From the NCBI GenBank assembly GCA_023431055.1, contig JAEYXX010000054.1:1-22615 (forward strand): 22,615 bases of DNA. Reading direction: 5' to 3'. The position numbers and the translations under genes are program-made. The notes beneath the pieces are model-generated. The model saw only the letters and a list, made by a program, of their open reading frames with translations. It did no database searches and was not told the DNA's origin. The DNA is from Pseudomonadota bacterium (lineage in GTDB: Bacteria > Pseudomonadota > Gammaproteobacteria > Pseudomonadales > Pseudomonadaceae). Positions 1 through 7,304 of the stretch are shown one piece after another; position 1 is the first letter of the stretch, and each line of letters begins with the position of its first letter.

Positions 1-24
1 CGCGCAAGGCGCCCCGAAAACGAC

Positions 25-294
25 TTACTCCGGCATGCTCCACGGCGCCAGATCGAAACCTTTGCGGCTCAGCTCATCGCGCGAGCGCTGCAGCGCATCT
101 TCCAGCTGTTGCGGGTCGCTGTAGGTGTCGCTGGACAGCTGGGTGCGGCCGAGCAGGCGGGTGTTGGTGCGGTCGATGACGCTGATGCTGACGACGCCGG
201 TGCCGTCCTGCGGAGCCCAGGCCACGCACTGGAACGGGCGGAAGGCGCGATCGGCAATCAGCAGGGCTTCGTTGAAACGCAGCGGTGTGTTCAT
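25..294 (-). CDS. DUF1652 family protein
   Basis: The 89-residue product resembles the small DUF1652 proteins common in Pseudomonas: a start like MNTPLRFNEALLIADRAF, then a conserved pattern in which an aromatic/Cys segment (RPFQCVAW) is followed by a beta-rich stretch with an acidic 'IDR' and a C-terminal helix (LEDALQRSRDELSR). The function of the family is unknown. I chose the ATG at 292-294 because GGAG lies about 11 nt upstream. The frame also opens at a TTG 45 nt earlier (337-339), which would add 15 residues but has no clear ribosome binding site. No signal peptide or membrane segment is visible. It stands alone, 181 nt downstream of the catalase-like gene. The family assignment rests on recalled consensus and is fairly, not fully, certain. 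Confidence 0.75.
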   Translation of the reverse strand: MNTPLRFNEALLIADRAFRPFQCVAWAPQDGTGVVSISVIDRTNTRLLGRTQLSSDTYSDPQQLEDALQRSRDELSRKGFDLAPWSMPE

Positions 295-452
295 GGGGTC
301 GGTTTCTCCGAGTTGTTCCCAACAATCAATGGCGGCCAACAGGTTATTGATATTGGCCTTTCAATGTTGTTGATGAACTCAGCAGACCCATAAGTCACAC
401 ATGGCTGAAAAAAGTTTTATTACCGGTGTAGTGTGCCTTGATAAAAACTTCT

Positions 453-463
453 GGCGTCTCGCC
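453..463 (-). terminator. Weak hairpin after the catalase-like gene
   Basis: Reading the minus strand just past the stop at 476-478 there is a GGCG-AGA-CGCC hairpin followed by AGAAGTTTTTAT. The stem is only 4 bp and the T run starts 4 nt later. It sits in the right place to end the dihaem/catalase transcript but is much weaker than a standard intrinsic terminator. Confidence 0.3.
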
Positions 464-475
464 GGCTACAACTTT

Positions 476-1672
476 CTACTGCGAAAGTTCCACCTCTGTT
501 TCTTGCGCAACTGGCTGCGGCACAGCGTTAGCGGGGGCTGGGGCGTTGCGCTGATGGCGATAGGCGCTTACCGCCTCATATACGGACTTGCGCAAACGGT
601 TTATGCCACCGATAGGCCGGTGTTCGGGAAGTGCATGCCAGGGGTTGAAGGACAAATTGTCGCAGAACAGGTTTTGTTCACGGCTATCGAAGTCCTGCGG
701 GTGTACGGTAATACGTGCAACGCTCTCGAAGGGCGATATCTTTTCACTCCATTCGACTGTCGGATCTTCGATGGGCATGTAGTACTGCGCGTTCTGTTTT
801 TGTACCTGAAGTTCGAAGCATGCAGGCACGCGGTCCAGCGACAGCTGCTGGTAAAGCGCATTGCGCAGGAAGTTGGGCAGGTCGGTGTTCTGCTCCGGCA
901 GCTCGTAGGGCGGGCAGTTCTGCGGAGCCGGTATGACCCGGTACTTGATGTTTAGCTCGCCGAGCTTGAACGGCGCGATGGAGTTGTAGGTGGTAGCCAC
1001 CGGACTTTCCGGCGCAGGCGCCAGGGTCTTCAGGGCGATGAACAGATGACGGATCTCCCAGCTGCGCGGGTCCCAGCTGGGGAAAAACGCCAGAGCCTTC
1101 TTGCCATCGGCCTGGGCGGCGAAGTTGCTGCGGTATTCGGCGACGTCGCGCACGAAGAAGGCAGGGTGATTGAACATCACGAAATCCTGCTCGCCGGAAT
1201 GTGCCGGGCTCTTCATGAGTTTTTCTCCGGGCACGTCGAGCAGTTTGATAGCCATGCCGCGCGCATCGCGGGCGCGGTCGAACTGCGGGTAGGCATTGCC
1301 GTTGGACAGGCGCATCCAGGCGTGCCAGGTATGCCCTGGCTCGCTGAACACGCCCTGGCGCAGCGATTCGTCCAGGGTGTCGAGCACCTGCACTTCTGCC
1401 CGGACGCAGCCGTGCGCCTTGGCATGGGCATCGCGCAGCACGCGGGTATTGTCACGGTGCTGCTCGACGATGCGTACGGCATCCTCGATGATCAGCCGGC
1501 TCAGTGCGGCTTCATCCGGGGCGATCTCTTCCTGGGTCGAGACCGGCCCGGAGAATTTCCAGGCGTAATAGGCCTCGCCCAGTCCCCAGCCGACCAGGCC
1601 GAGCAGTGCGACGGTGAGCAGCAGTTTGCCGAGCAGGCGACCGAGCCAGAGCCAGAAGCGTTTCAACATCAT
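476..1672 (-). CDS. Membrane-anchored catalase-family haem protein
   Basis: 398 residues with the haem-pocket landmarks of the catalase fold. The distal His is in RDAHAKAHG (H83), comparable to R-V-V-H-A-K-G. The distal Asn is N168 in MFNHPAFFVRD, comparable to NNTPVFFIRDP. A proximal R-x3-Y pair is R361/Y365, near FNPWHALPEHRPIGG, a signature of the small catalase-like proteins. It ends soon after the proximal Tyr, so it lacks the C-terminal parts of typical 480-750 residue catalases. Unusually, an N-terminal hydrophobic segment (about residues 13-32) behind basic residues suggests a membrane anchor or uncleaved signal with the haem domain in the periplasm. Start: tandem ATG codons (1672 and 1669), with AAGGA about 7 nt upstream. 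It follows the dihaem gene by 30 nt, so they are probably co-transcribed. Catalase, organic peroxidase or hydroperoxide isomerase activity are all possible; the substrate cannot be read from sequence. Confidence 0.9.
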   Translation of the reverse strand: MMLKRFWLWLGRLLGKLLLTVALLGLVGWGLGEAYYAWKFSGPVSTQEEIAPDEAALSRLIIEDAVRIVEQHRDNTRVLRDAHAKAHGCVRAEVQVLDTLDESLRQGVFSEPGHTWHAWMRLSNGNAYPQFDRARDARGMAIKLLDVPGEKLMKSPAHSGEQDFVMFNHPAFFVRDVAEYRSNFAAQADGKKALAFFPSWDPRSWEIRHLFIALKTLAPAPESPVATTYNSIAPFKLGELNIKYRVIPAPQNCPPYELPEQNTDLPNFLRNALYQQLSLDRVPACFELQVQKQNAQYYMPIEDPTVEWSEKISPFESVARITVHPQDFDSREQNLFCDNLSFNPWHALPEHRPIGGINRLRKSVYEAVSAYRHQRNAPAPANAVPQPVAQETEVELSQ

Positions 1673-1702
1673 TGCAATCCTTGTTCTAGGTATCGGTTGA
1701 AA

Positions 1703-3577
1703 TCAGCCTTCGCAGCTCGGGCCGGGCGTCCAGGGGCGCGCCGGTACGTCGCTGAGCTGGGTTTCCAGTTCGGCGTTGCCAAGCACCTTGAGGTATTCGA
1801 TCAGCGCCAGACGCTCGTCAGGCGACAGGGCGCGGCCGATCACGCCTTCCTGACGGCAACCGTCGCGGAATTCATGGCCGCCGTTGCCATTGCCGGTGAC
1901 GCGGGTATCGAACAGGAAGCCGCCCTCGAACTCTTCGCTGCGATAGCCCACCCGTACCGGGTCGTATTCGAAGTTGCCGACCCAGAACCGGGTCTGCCGC
2001 TCGTAAACGGGGGAGAGCAACTCGAACAGATTGGGCACCGAACCGTTATGCAGGAAGGGCGGGGTGGCCCAGATGCCGTCCAGCGGGCGCGCCTTGTAGC
2101 CGCGCTTCTCCTGAACGCCGATGGGCAGGCCGTAGCCGTCCATTTCCTGGCGCTGGCGTGGTCCGATACCGGCGTCCTGATAGGCGCGGTTTTCCACGTA
2201 GGCGGTGATGTAGGCCAGGGCTTTGGCGCTGGAAATGCTCTTGAAGTCGACGTCGTCGAGACTGGCGCCGTACAGCCGTACATCAAGCTTCGACAGCTCG
2301 GCCTTGGTCCAGCCCAGGCGGCTGATATCGAAACGATGATCGGCGATGTTGTCGGCGGTAGTCGGGTCTGTGCCGACGATGCTGATCGGCACCACGCGCA
2401 TCCTCCATTCGGGATCGCGTGACGGCGCCAGGCGCTGGTCGCGGGGCTTGGGATCAGGTGCGTGGCAGTAGGCGCAGTTTTCGCTGTAGAGGGCCTTGCC
2501 GCGACTGGCCAGGGGCAGGTCAACCTTGCCCAATACTGCCTCTGGCCACTTGGGTGGCTGCAGTCGTTTCAGGGTTTCCTCGAGGGTATACAGATCGTGC
2601 AGGCGCACGCTGGAGGCGTATCGATCCGCCTCGGTGACGCCTTTACCCTGTTCGTCGAGCAGATGCAGGCTGGCGCCGACCCCCAGGGCCTCACCGACGT
2701 TGCGCGCCATGGGCTGCATGGCCGAGCCGTTCCATTGCACCCAGTCGAACTTCCAGATGTCCCAGAGGTGCGGATAGCTAACCGGGGCATCGGCGACGCG
2801 GTAGTTGGCTTCGTCCAGGGCATCACCAAAAACCGTGTTGGCGATACGCCCGAACGCATCGGTGCGGCCAAAACCTTCTTCCGTCGGGTAAAGGCCGCGG
2901 TGCCAGTCGTTGTACGCGGTGGCCAGCAGCCTATCGAGTACCTGCTTGAATTCCTCGCGCAGCTGATCACGGCCCTGCTCGTACTGGTCGCCCAGAACTT
3001 GCTGAGCGAAACGACGGAACTTCAGCGGGTTGTAGTAAGTGAACGCCATGCTCATACCCAGCGCCTGGCCGAAGCCGCCACCACGCAGAGTCGGTACGGT
3101 GGATGCCAGCGAGTGCAGGGCGGCACCGCCATCGATTCGCACGGCCTGGCCTTTGTAGCGCAGTTCGCCGGTATGGCAGGCGGCGCAACTGATATCGAGA
3201 AAATGCTCGCCGCTTTCGCTGTCCTGATGACGGGTAAAACCAACCGGCAGATTGGCCGGGTTCAGAGCGCTGGGCTGCTGCTTGGGGTCAGTAAGAAAGC
3301 CGAAGCGGGCCAGATAATCGAGGCGGGCGAATTTCTCGGTGCCGAACGGCATCTCCAGCGCACTGATCCAGTCATAACGCAGGCCTTTTACCGTCGTGCC
3401 CTGCGGCGTGTAGTAATAAGTCTGGCGCTGCTCTTCGCTCCACTGGTCCAGGTAGTGCAAATCGTTGGGCTGCTGATAGGTGGGAAGGTTGGGGTTGGCG
3501 ATGTAATACAGCACCACCGCCAGACCGATCAGTGCCAGCAATATGACGAGTTTCAAGGTGCGACGGAGCAGACGCAT
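1703..3577 (-). CDS. RoxA/CCP-like dihaem cytochrome c peroxidase-family protein
   Basis: 624 residues with two c-type haem motifs, CAACH at 131-135 and CAYCH at 368-372, and one N-terminal hydrophobic segment (about 8-27) after arginines, fitting a periplasmic protein anchored in the inner membrane. Classical bacterial cytochrome c peroxidases are about 320-350 residues. This length, plus the segment between the haems (FDWVQWNGS, then NVGEALGV near 291-300), matches the large dihaem group that includes rubber oxygenase RoxA and proteins annotated 'di-heme cytochrome C peroxidase'. RoxA cleaves polyisoprene oxidatively, and most relatives have no known substrate. The start ATG has AAGGAAG 6 nt upstream. 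It is the first gene of a two-gene unit with the catalase-like gene and is divergent from a VpsR-like regulator. I cannot decide between peroxidase and dioxygenase. Confidence 0.88.
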   Translation of the reverse strand: MRLLRRTLKLVILLALIGLAVVLYYIANPNLPTYQQPNDLHYLDQWSEEQRQTYYYTPQGTTVKGLRYDWISALEMPFGTEKFARLDYLARFGFLTDPKQQPSALNPANLPVGFTRHQDSESGEHFLDISCAACHTGELRYKGQAVRIDGGAALHSLASTVPTLRGGGFGQALGMSMAFTYYNPLKFRRFAQQVLGDQYEQGRDQLREEFKQVLDRLLATAYNDWHRGLYPTEEGFGRTDAFGRIANTVFGDALDEANYRVADAPVSYPHLWDIWKFDWVQWNGSAMQPMARNVGEALGVGASLHLLDEQGKGVTEADRYASSVRLHDLYTLEETLKRLQPPKWPEAVLGKVDLPLASRGKALYSENCAYCHAPDPKPRDQRLAPSRDPEWRMRVVPISIVGTDPTTADNIADHRFDISRLGWTKAELSKLDVRLYGASLDDVDFKSISSAKALAYITAYVENRAYQDAGIGPRQRQEMDGYGLPIGVQEKRGYKARPLDGIWATPPFLHNGSVPNLFELLSPVYERQTRFWVGNFEYDPVRVGYRSEEFEGGFLFDTRVTGNGNGGHEFRDGCRQEGVIGRALSPDERLALIEYLKVLGNAELETQLSDVPARPWTPGPSCEG

Positions 3578-3617
3578 CAGAGACTTCCTTGTAGCGTTCT
3601 TATTAGCTGGCCTGTTA

Positions 3618-3641
3618 TGCCAACACTGCAGGCTGTTGGCA
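3618..3641. promoter_or_regulatory. Inverted repeat TGCCAACA-N8-TGTTGGCA, possible operator
   Basis: Two perfect 8-bp arms (3618-3625 and 3634-3641) are separated by 8 bp in the intergenic region between the dihaem gene and the divergent regulator. The repeat lies 41-64 bp upstream of the dihaem ATG and 164-187 bp upstream of the regulator ATG. It could be a dimer binding site for the adjacent Fis-type HTH regulator. If transcription starts at the promoter proposed at 3694-3723, it could also form a hairpin in the leader of the dihaem mRNA. No binding consensus is known to me. Confidence 0.45.
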
Positions 3642-3693
3642 AGATGCCATCGCGGTGGTTATGAAAACTCTGCAATAACCAGCAGGAACGACG

Positions 3694-3723
3694 CATATAG
3701 CGAAATGATCCACGAAGCGTCAA
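3694..3723 (-). promoter_or_regulatory. Possible sigma-70 promoter for the dihaem/catalase unit
   Basis: On the minus strand TTGACG (3718-3723) and TATATG (3694-3699) are spaced 18 bp. The -35 matches consensus at five of six positions and the -10 at four. It would give a leader of roughly 110 nt containing the inverted repeat at 3618-3641. I found no GG-N10-GC pattern of a sigma-54 promoter on this strand. Confidence 0.3.
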
Positions 3724-3804
3724 AGTTCTTGCTAGCTTTACGCTTGAGAGCGCCAAATTGTTGTTTTTATTGGGGTTACAAAATAATGGCGCCAAGGATG
3801 GAGT

Positions 3805-5016
3805 ATGTTGGAGGCTGTTTCCGTCGCATCTTGGCAACTACTGGTCCTCGATCCCTTCGAGGCGTGTGAAACGCTGTTTAATCCATTGCGGGCTGCTGGC
3901 TGGAGCGTGCAGCGCTGCACGCCACAAACGCTCAACGGCCATGCAGGTGATGCACTCCTGCTTTACCTCGATCAGCAGCCCAGTCATGCGTTGCTCAAGC
4001 AACTGCAATTGACAGGGCTTGGTTGCATCGTGCTGATGGATGCCGAGCGAGTGCAGCAGATCAATAGCGAAGAGTTGGTCGGCGAATGGTGCTTCGCCGC
4101 GCTGACATTGCCGGTGGAATTGCCCCAGTTACTGGAAACCTTGCAACAGGCGCAGACAGGCACCCGCTTGCGCAGATTGAAAAGCGCACGACAGGCACCG
4201 CAGTTTCTCGGCAACTGTGCCGCCGCGCGTAGCCTGCGACGGCGGCTGGATCGCCTCAGCCGTATCGATGGTCCGCTGTTTATCAGTGGGGAGCGCGGTA
4301 GTGGCAAGTATCTGCTGGCGCGCTTGCTCCACCAGCGTTCATCTTTTGCTGCGCAGGCCATGCGCGCTATCGATTGCAACGAGTCTCTCGACGCCGAGTC
4401 TCTCGCAGTGTCGAGCTTCACCAATGTACTGCTCGAAAACGCATCTCGGCTCTCTGCGGTCGACCAGCAAAAGTTGGTGGACTACCTGCAGCGCCATCCT
4501 CGAGCACATCTGTTGACCCTGGACCGAGGCGAGCTGGTACAGGCCCTGCAGCAAGGGCGCTTCAGATCGGATCTGTTTCATCTATTAGCGGCGCAGCAAC
4601 TGCAAACGCCGAATCTGCGCGAACATCCTGGTGATCTGGTGCTACTGGCCGAGCACTTCGCCAAACAACACGGGGCGGTGATCGGACGGCATCATCGGCA
4701 TTTCAGCGAGGAAGCGATGGATGCAATGATCAGCCATCCTTGGCCGGGCAATGTGCGTGAGCTGCGCAATCACGTGGTACGCGCCCTGGTGTTGGCTCAA
4801 GGTCGGCAGATTCTTGCAGCCGATCTTGGTTTGCGCCCGGCACAGGCGAGCATCGATGCTCCAGTGACGCTGGAGGACTACATACGACGGGCCGAACGCC
4901 AGGCGCTCAACGACGTGCTGGGCCGCTACGCCAACAACATGAGTCAGGCCGCACGCACGCTGGGGATTTCGCGGCCGACCTTCTATCGCCTGCTGCACAA
5001 GCATCGCTTGCGCTGA
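3805..5016 (+). CDS. VpsR-like regulator: degenerate sigma-54 activator with Fis-type HTH
   Basis: 403 residues in three parts. The N-terminal domain (about 1-120) looks like a receiver-like fold without a clear phosphorylation site. The AAA+ region (about 130-345) has a Walker A-like GERGSGK (162-168), an arginine-finger-like RFRSDLFHLL (252-261) and WPGNVREL (313-320). The Fis-type helix-turn-helix is 362-403 (SQAARTLGISRPTFYRLL). The domain is about 40 residues shorter than NtrC between Walker A and the arginine finger: the GAFTGA loop that contacts sigma-54 is absent, and Walker B 'FLDE' is replaced by 'LLEN' (209-212). It therefore probably does not activate sigma-54 promoters and may act with sigma-70 RNA polymerase, as VpsR and TyrR do. 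AAGGA lies 6 nt before the ATG. It is divergent from the dihaem/catalase unit, its likely target. No frameshift is visible. Confidence 0.85.
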   Translation: MLEAVSVASWQLLVLDPFEACETLFNPLRAAGWSVQRCTPQTLNGHAGDALLLYLDQQPSHALLKQLQLTGLGCIVLMDAERVQQINSEELVGEWCFAALTLPVELPQLLETLQQAQTGTRLRRLKSARQAPQFLGNCAAARSLRRRLDRLSRIDGPLFISGERGSGKYLLARLLHQRSSFAAQAMRAIDCNESLDAESLAVSSFTNVLLENASRLSAVDQQKLVDYLQRHPRAHLLTLDRGELVQALQQGRFRSDLFHLLAAQQLQTPNLREHPGDLVLLAEHFAKQHGAVIGRHHRHFSEEAMDAMISHPWPGNVRELRNHVVRALVLAQGRQILAADLGLRPAQASIDAPVTLEDYIRRAERQALNDVLGRYANNMSQAARTLGISRPTFYRLLHKHRLR

Positions 5017-5084
5017 GGCATATGGTGTAACGCTCGGGAAACACTGCTAAGGTGCTCGACGAATCTATCGCCAAGGAGACTTTC

Positions 5085-5552
5085 ATGCACCCGTTCGACG
5101 CCGAAAAGCCGCCGAAACTGGCCGTGTTGCTGGGTTATGCCGGGCTCGTGCCGTTCGTGGGCGGCGCGCTGGGCATCTGGGTGATTCCCTTGGGCTGGCG
5201 ACCTTTCGTACTGGGTGCCTTGCTGGATTTCTCGGCAGTGATCTTGGCTTTCATGGGCGCCATTCACTGGGGCCTGGCGATGCGTGCGGCGGAAACCGAC
5301 GAGAATGCCAAGCTGCAGCTGGGGCTTTCGGTAATCCCGCCTTTGCTGGGTTGGGCTGCACTGGCAGGCGGCTTGCCGATGGGCCTGTCGCTGCCGATCT
5401 TCCTGTTCTCCTTCATTGGGCTGTACCTGGCCGATATGCACGCAGTACGCGTCGGGCTGGCACCACAATGGTATCCGGCACTGCGCACACCACTGACCCT
5501 GGTGGTATGCCTGAGTCTGCTAGTGGCTTGGGCCAGCGTGCTGATCAGCTGA
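5085..5552 (+). CDS. DUF3429 family membrane protein
   Basis: 155 residues, very hydrophobic, with about five predicted membrane segments (roughly 12-33, 40-62, 77-93, 97-117, 132-152). A conserved-looking FMGAIHWGLAM after the second segment is typical of DUF3429 proteins. The function of the family is unknown. The ATG at 5085 is chosen because AAGGAGA lies 6 nt upstream. A GTG at 5052 opens the same frame but has no ribosome binding site. It follows the VpsR-like regulator by 68 nt and converges on the nicotinamide riboside kinase-like gene. Its TGA lies inside the palindrome TCAGCTGA (5545-5552), which also supplies the stop of the opposite gene. Confidence 0.88.
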   Translation: MHPFDAEKPPKLAVLLGYAGLVPFVGGALGIWVIPLGWRPFVLGALLDFSAVILAFMGAIHWGLAMRAAETDENAKLQLGLSVIPPLLGWAALAGGLPMGLSLPIFLFSFIGLYLADMHAVRVGLAPQWYPALRTPLTLVVCLSLLVAWASVLIS

Positions 5553-6066
5553 GCAGCGCTGCGACCTGCTCCAGCGCCGCGTTGCGCCGTTCGCTCCAAT
5601 TGCCGGACAACTCGCTGAAGGGCTGGCCGTGCCTAACTAGCCAGTCCCGGCAGGCCTGATGAAAAGCCTGACGTTCAGCCAGTTGCGGCTGGCAGCGCTG
5701 GCCATCCTCGATCCATGGCACGCCGGCGGGGTCGAGCAACAGATGCTGGTCGTAGTGACGTGCCAGCAACTCGGCCTCCAGCCACTGCGGACAATCGCCA
5801 AACAGGCATTGGCTCCAGAGCATGTTGCTCAGCAGGTGGGTGTCGAGAATCAGCAGTGGCGGCCTGACTGCCCGCGCAGCATCCTCCCAGGCCAGTTGCC
5901 CGCGAGCGATCTCGGCGATGTCGGCGTAGCAGGTATCGCGCTGCTGCTCATCGATGAAGTGGCGCACGTACTCACCCACCACCACGCCGCCGAAGTGCGC
6001 CTGTATTTGCGCCGCCAGCCAGCTTTTGCCGCTGGACTCCGGCCCGGTCAGCACCAGTACTTTCAT
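5545..6066 (-). CDS. NadR-type nicotinamide riboside kinase-like ATPase
   Basis: 173 residues resembling the C-terminal ribosylnicotinamide kinase domain of NadR. It has a P-loop GPESSGKS (8-15), an EYVR motif (32-35), a Walker-B-like LLILDT around residue 75, and a DPAGVPWIEDGQR segment (112-124) like that near the end of the NadR kinase domain. NadR's N-terminal HTH and adenylyltransferase domains are absent, so this is a stand-alone kinase, expected to phosphorylate nicotinamide riboside to NMN in the cytoplasm. The ATG at 6064-6066 overlaps the pnuC TGA (6063-6065) as ATGA, indicating translational coupling and supporting this start over a GTG at 6075. Pairing with pnuC fits transporter-kinase trapping of the riboside. 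Substrate is inferred from family and context. Confidence 0.88.
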   Translation of the reverse strand: MKVLVLTGPESSGKSWLAAQIQAHFGGVVVGEYVRHFIDEQQRDTCYADIAEIARGQLAWEDAARAVRPPLLILDTHLLSNMLWSQCLFGDCPQWLEAELLARHYDQHLLLDPAGVPWIEDGQRCQPQLAERQAFHQACRDWLVRHGQPFSELSGNWSERRNAALEQVAALLS

Positions 6067-6632
6067 GGCGCGCACTGCAACGCCGGGTCGCGGCGCCAGC
6101 TCAGCCAGCCGCTGACGGCCAATGCGGTGAAGGCGGCGTAGAGACCAGCAGTGAGATACAGCTCGCTATACAGGAAGAAGGCCACATAGCAGAGGTCTAC
6201 CACCACCCAAAGTGCCCAGCATTGCAGGCGCTTCTGCGCCATCCACAGTTGCGCGACCAGGCTGAATGCAGTCAACGCCGAATCCAGCCAGGGCGAACTG
6301 GCGTCGGTGTAGGTGGCCATCAGATAGCCGAGCAGCCAGGCACCGATCACGCCGCTCAGCAGGCCTGCGGCAACCGCAGCGATGCCCAGGCGACTTACCT
6401 TGCGTCCATCGTGACGTTCGCCGCCGCGGGTCCACTGCCACCAGCCGTAGAGTTGCAGCGCGGCGAACAGCAGCTGCAGAAGCAGGTTGGAATACAGCCG
6501 CCAGTCATAGAACAGCCAGGCATAGAGCAACACCATGATCAGGCCGATGGGCCAGCACCAGGGGTTCTGCCTGACCGTCAGCCATACCGCGACGATGCCG
6601 AGCCCGGCAGCAACGAGTTCGAGCCAGGACAT
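6063..6632 (-). CDS. pnuC: PnuC family nicotinamide riboside transporter
   Basis: 189 residues, Trp-rich and almost wholly membrane-embedded (about seven segments). It shows PnuC hallmarks: RQNPWCWPIGLI (22-33) near the start and a QLYGWWQW-type stretch in the third segment region (60-67). PnuC proteins are facilitated-diffusion vitamin transporters. Uptake is made directional by intracellular phosphorylation, which matches the kinase-like gene coupled downstream. Related Pnu proteins carry thiamine or riboflavin, so nicotinamide riboside is the most likely but not proven substrate. GAGGA lies 7 nt before the ATG. The gene begins 50 nt after the unrecognised 204-aa gene. I see no riboswitch in that gap. 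In P. aeruginosa a pnuC gene also sits next to uppP, so the neighbourhood is conserved. Confidence 0.92.
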   Translation of the reverse strand: MSWLELVAAGLGIVAVWLTVRQNPWCWPIGLIMVLLYAWLFYDWRLYSNLLLQLLFAALQLYGWWQWTRGGERHDGRKVSRLGIAAVAAGLLSGVIGAWLLGYLMATYTDASSPWLDSALTAFSLVAQLWMAQKRLQCWALWVVVDLCYVAFFLYSELYLTAGLYAAFTALAVSGWLSWRRDPALQCAP

Positions 6633-6682
6633 CCGGCGTCCTCAAATCAGGAAAGGGTGGCGATTGTACTGATGCCGGCGGT

Positions 6683-7297
6683 TCAGCACACCAGGCTGTC
6701 GGCTTGTCGATACAGCATCAGCAGCTTGCGGGTGATGGTTTGCTGGATGTCGTCGCGCTCGAAGCTCGACAATCGCTCCAGGCGTGCCAGTTGCAGGCGA
6801 TGCAGATGGATATAGGGCATCTGCTGGTCGAACTCGCGCAGGTCGCCCTTCATCAGCACGGGCAGGAACAGATCACCGATTTTCTTCTGGTTGCTGATGA
6901 TCTGCGCCAGTGCCGGTTTGAAGGGCATGGTCTTGGGCGCCGGCCCGCCGTCCTTGATCTGGGTGCTGAGCAGGAGCCCCGGTTTGCCCAGAACCTTGCC
7001 CGGCAACACGCACAGGCCCGTCTTGCGGATGGCCTGTCTGTCGATGCCGTGCAGGGTGTCGTGGAAAGCGTAGGGGTTGGGCAGCACCACCATCTTGCGG
7101 CCAAGATCGGTGGGGAAGTGCAGGCTGTAGTTGGTGTACAGCTGCCCCACCGATTCGGAATAGACGCACAGGCGATTCTCGAACAGCTTGATGAAACGCT
7201 CGGCCAGCTCGCGGCGGGCCATGCTGTCCAGGTCCCAGATCAGGTCCTGGTTCTGTGGCCGACTGAAATCGACCTCCTGATGTTGCATGCTGCTCAT
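6683..7297 (-). CDS. Hypothetical protein downstream of a chemoreceptor
   Basis: 204 residues of a cytoplasmic-looking protein with no signal peptide, membrane segment or motif that I recognise. The N-terminal part has ELAERFIKLFENRLCVY, a mixed central region contains LGRKMVVLPNPYAFHDTL and KTGLCVLPGKVLGKPG, and the C-terminal part is helical (LHRLQLARLERLSSFERDDIQQTI). It starts 7 nt after the stop of the methyl-accepting chemotaxis gene, so the two are probably co-transcribed. Start choice is uncertain: ATG 7295-7297 is preferred, another ATG lies 9 nt downstream (7286-7288), and the frame extends to a TTG at 7324 that would overlap the chemoreceptor. Ribosome binding sites are weak for all three. 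The codon use resembles its neighbours, so I regard it as a real gene, but I cannot give a function. Confidence 0.8.
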   Translation of the reverse strand: MSSMQHQEVDFSRPQNQDLIWDLDSMARRELAERFIKLFENRLCVYSESVGQLYTNYSLHFPTDLGRKMVVLPNPYAFHDTLHGIDRQAIRKTGLCVLPGKVLGKPGLLLSTQIKDGGPAPKTMPFKPALAQIISNQKKIGDLFLPVLMKGDLREFDQQMPYIHLHRLQLARLERLSSFERDDIQQTITRKLLMLYRQADSLVC

Positions 7298-7304
7298 GCT
7301 CGAC

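Noticed and set aside
1046..3664. Two long plus-strand frames (458 and 400 codons) opposite the catalase-like and dihaem genes
   Set aside because: They are shadows of GC-rich genes whose motifs (haem-binding and catalase residues) are on the minus strand, and they lack good ribosome binding sites.
3578..3804. A sigma-54 promoter for the dihaem gene or the regulator
   Set aside because: No GG-N10-GC pair with TGGCAC/TTGC character was found on the dihaem-gene strand. TGGCATCTTGCC has the wrong spacing.
6633..6682. A riboswitch upstream of pnuC
   Set aside because: The 50-nt gap holds only the ribosome binding site. It is too short and shows no conserved riboswitch core.
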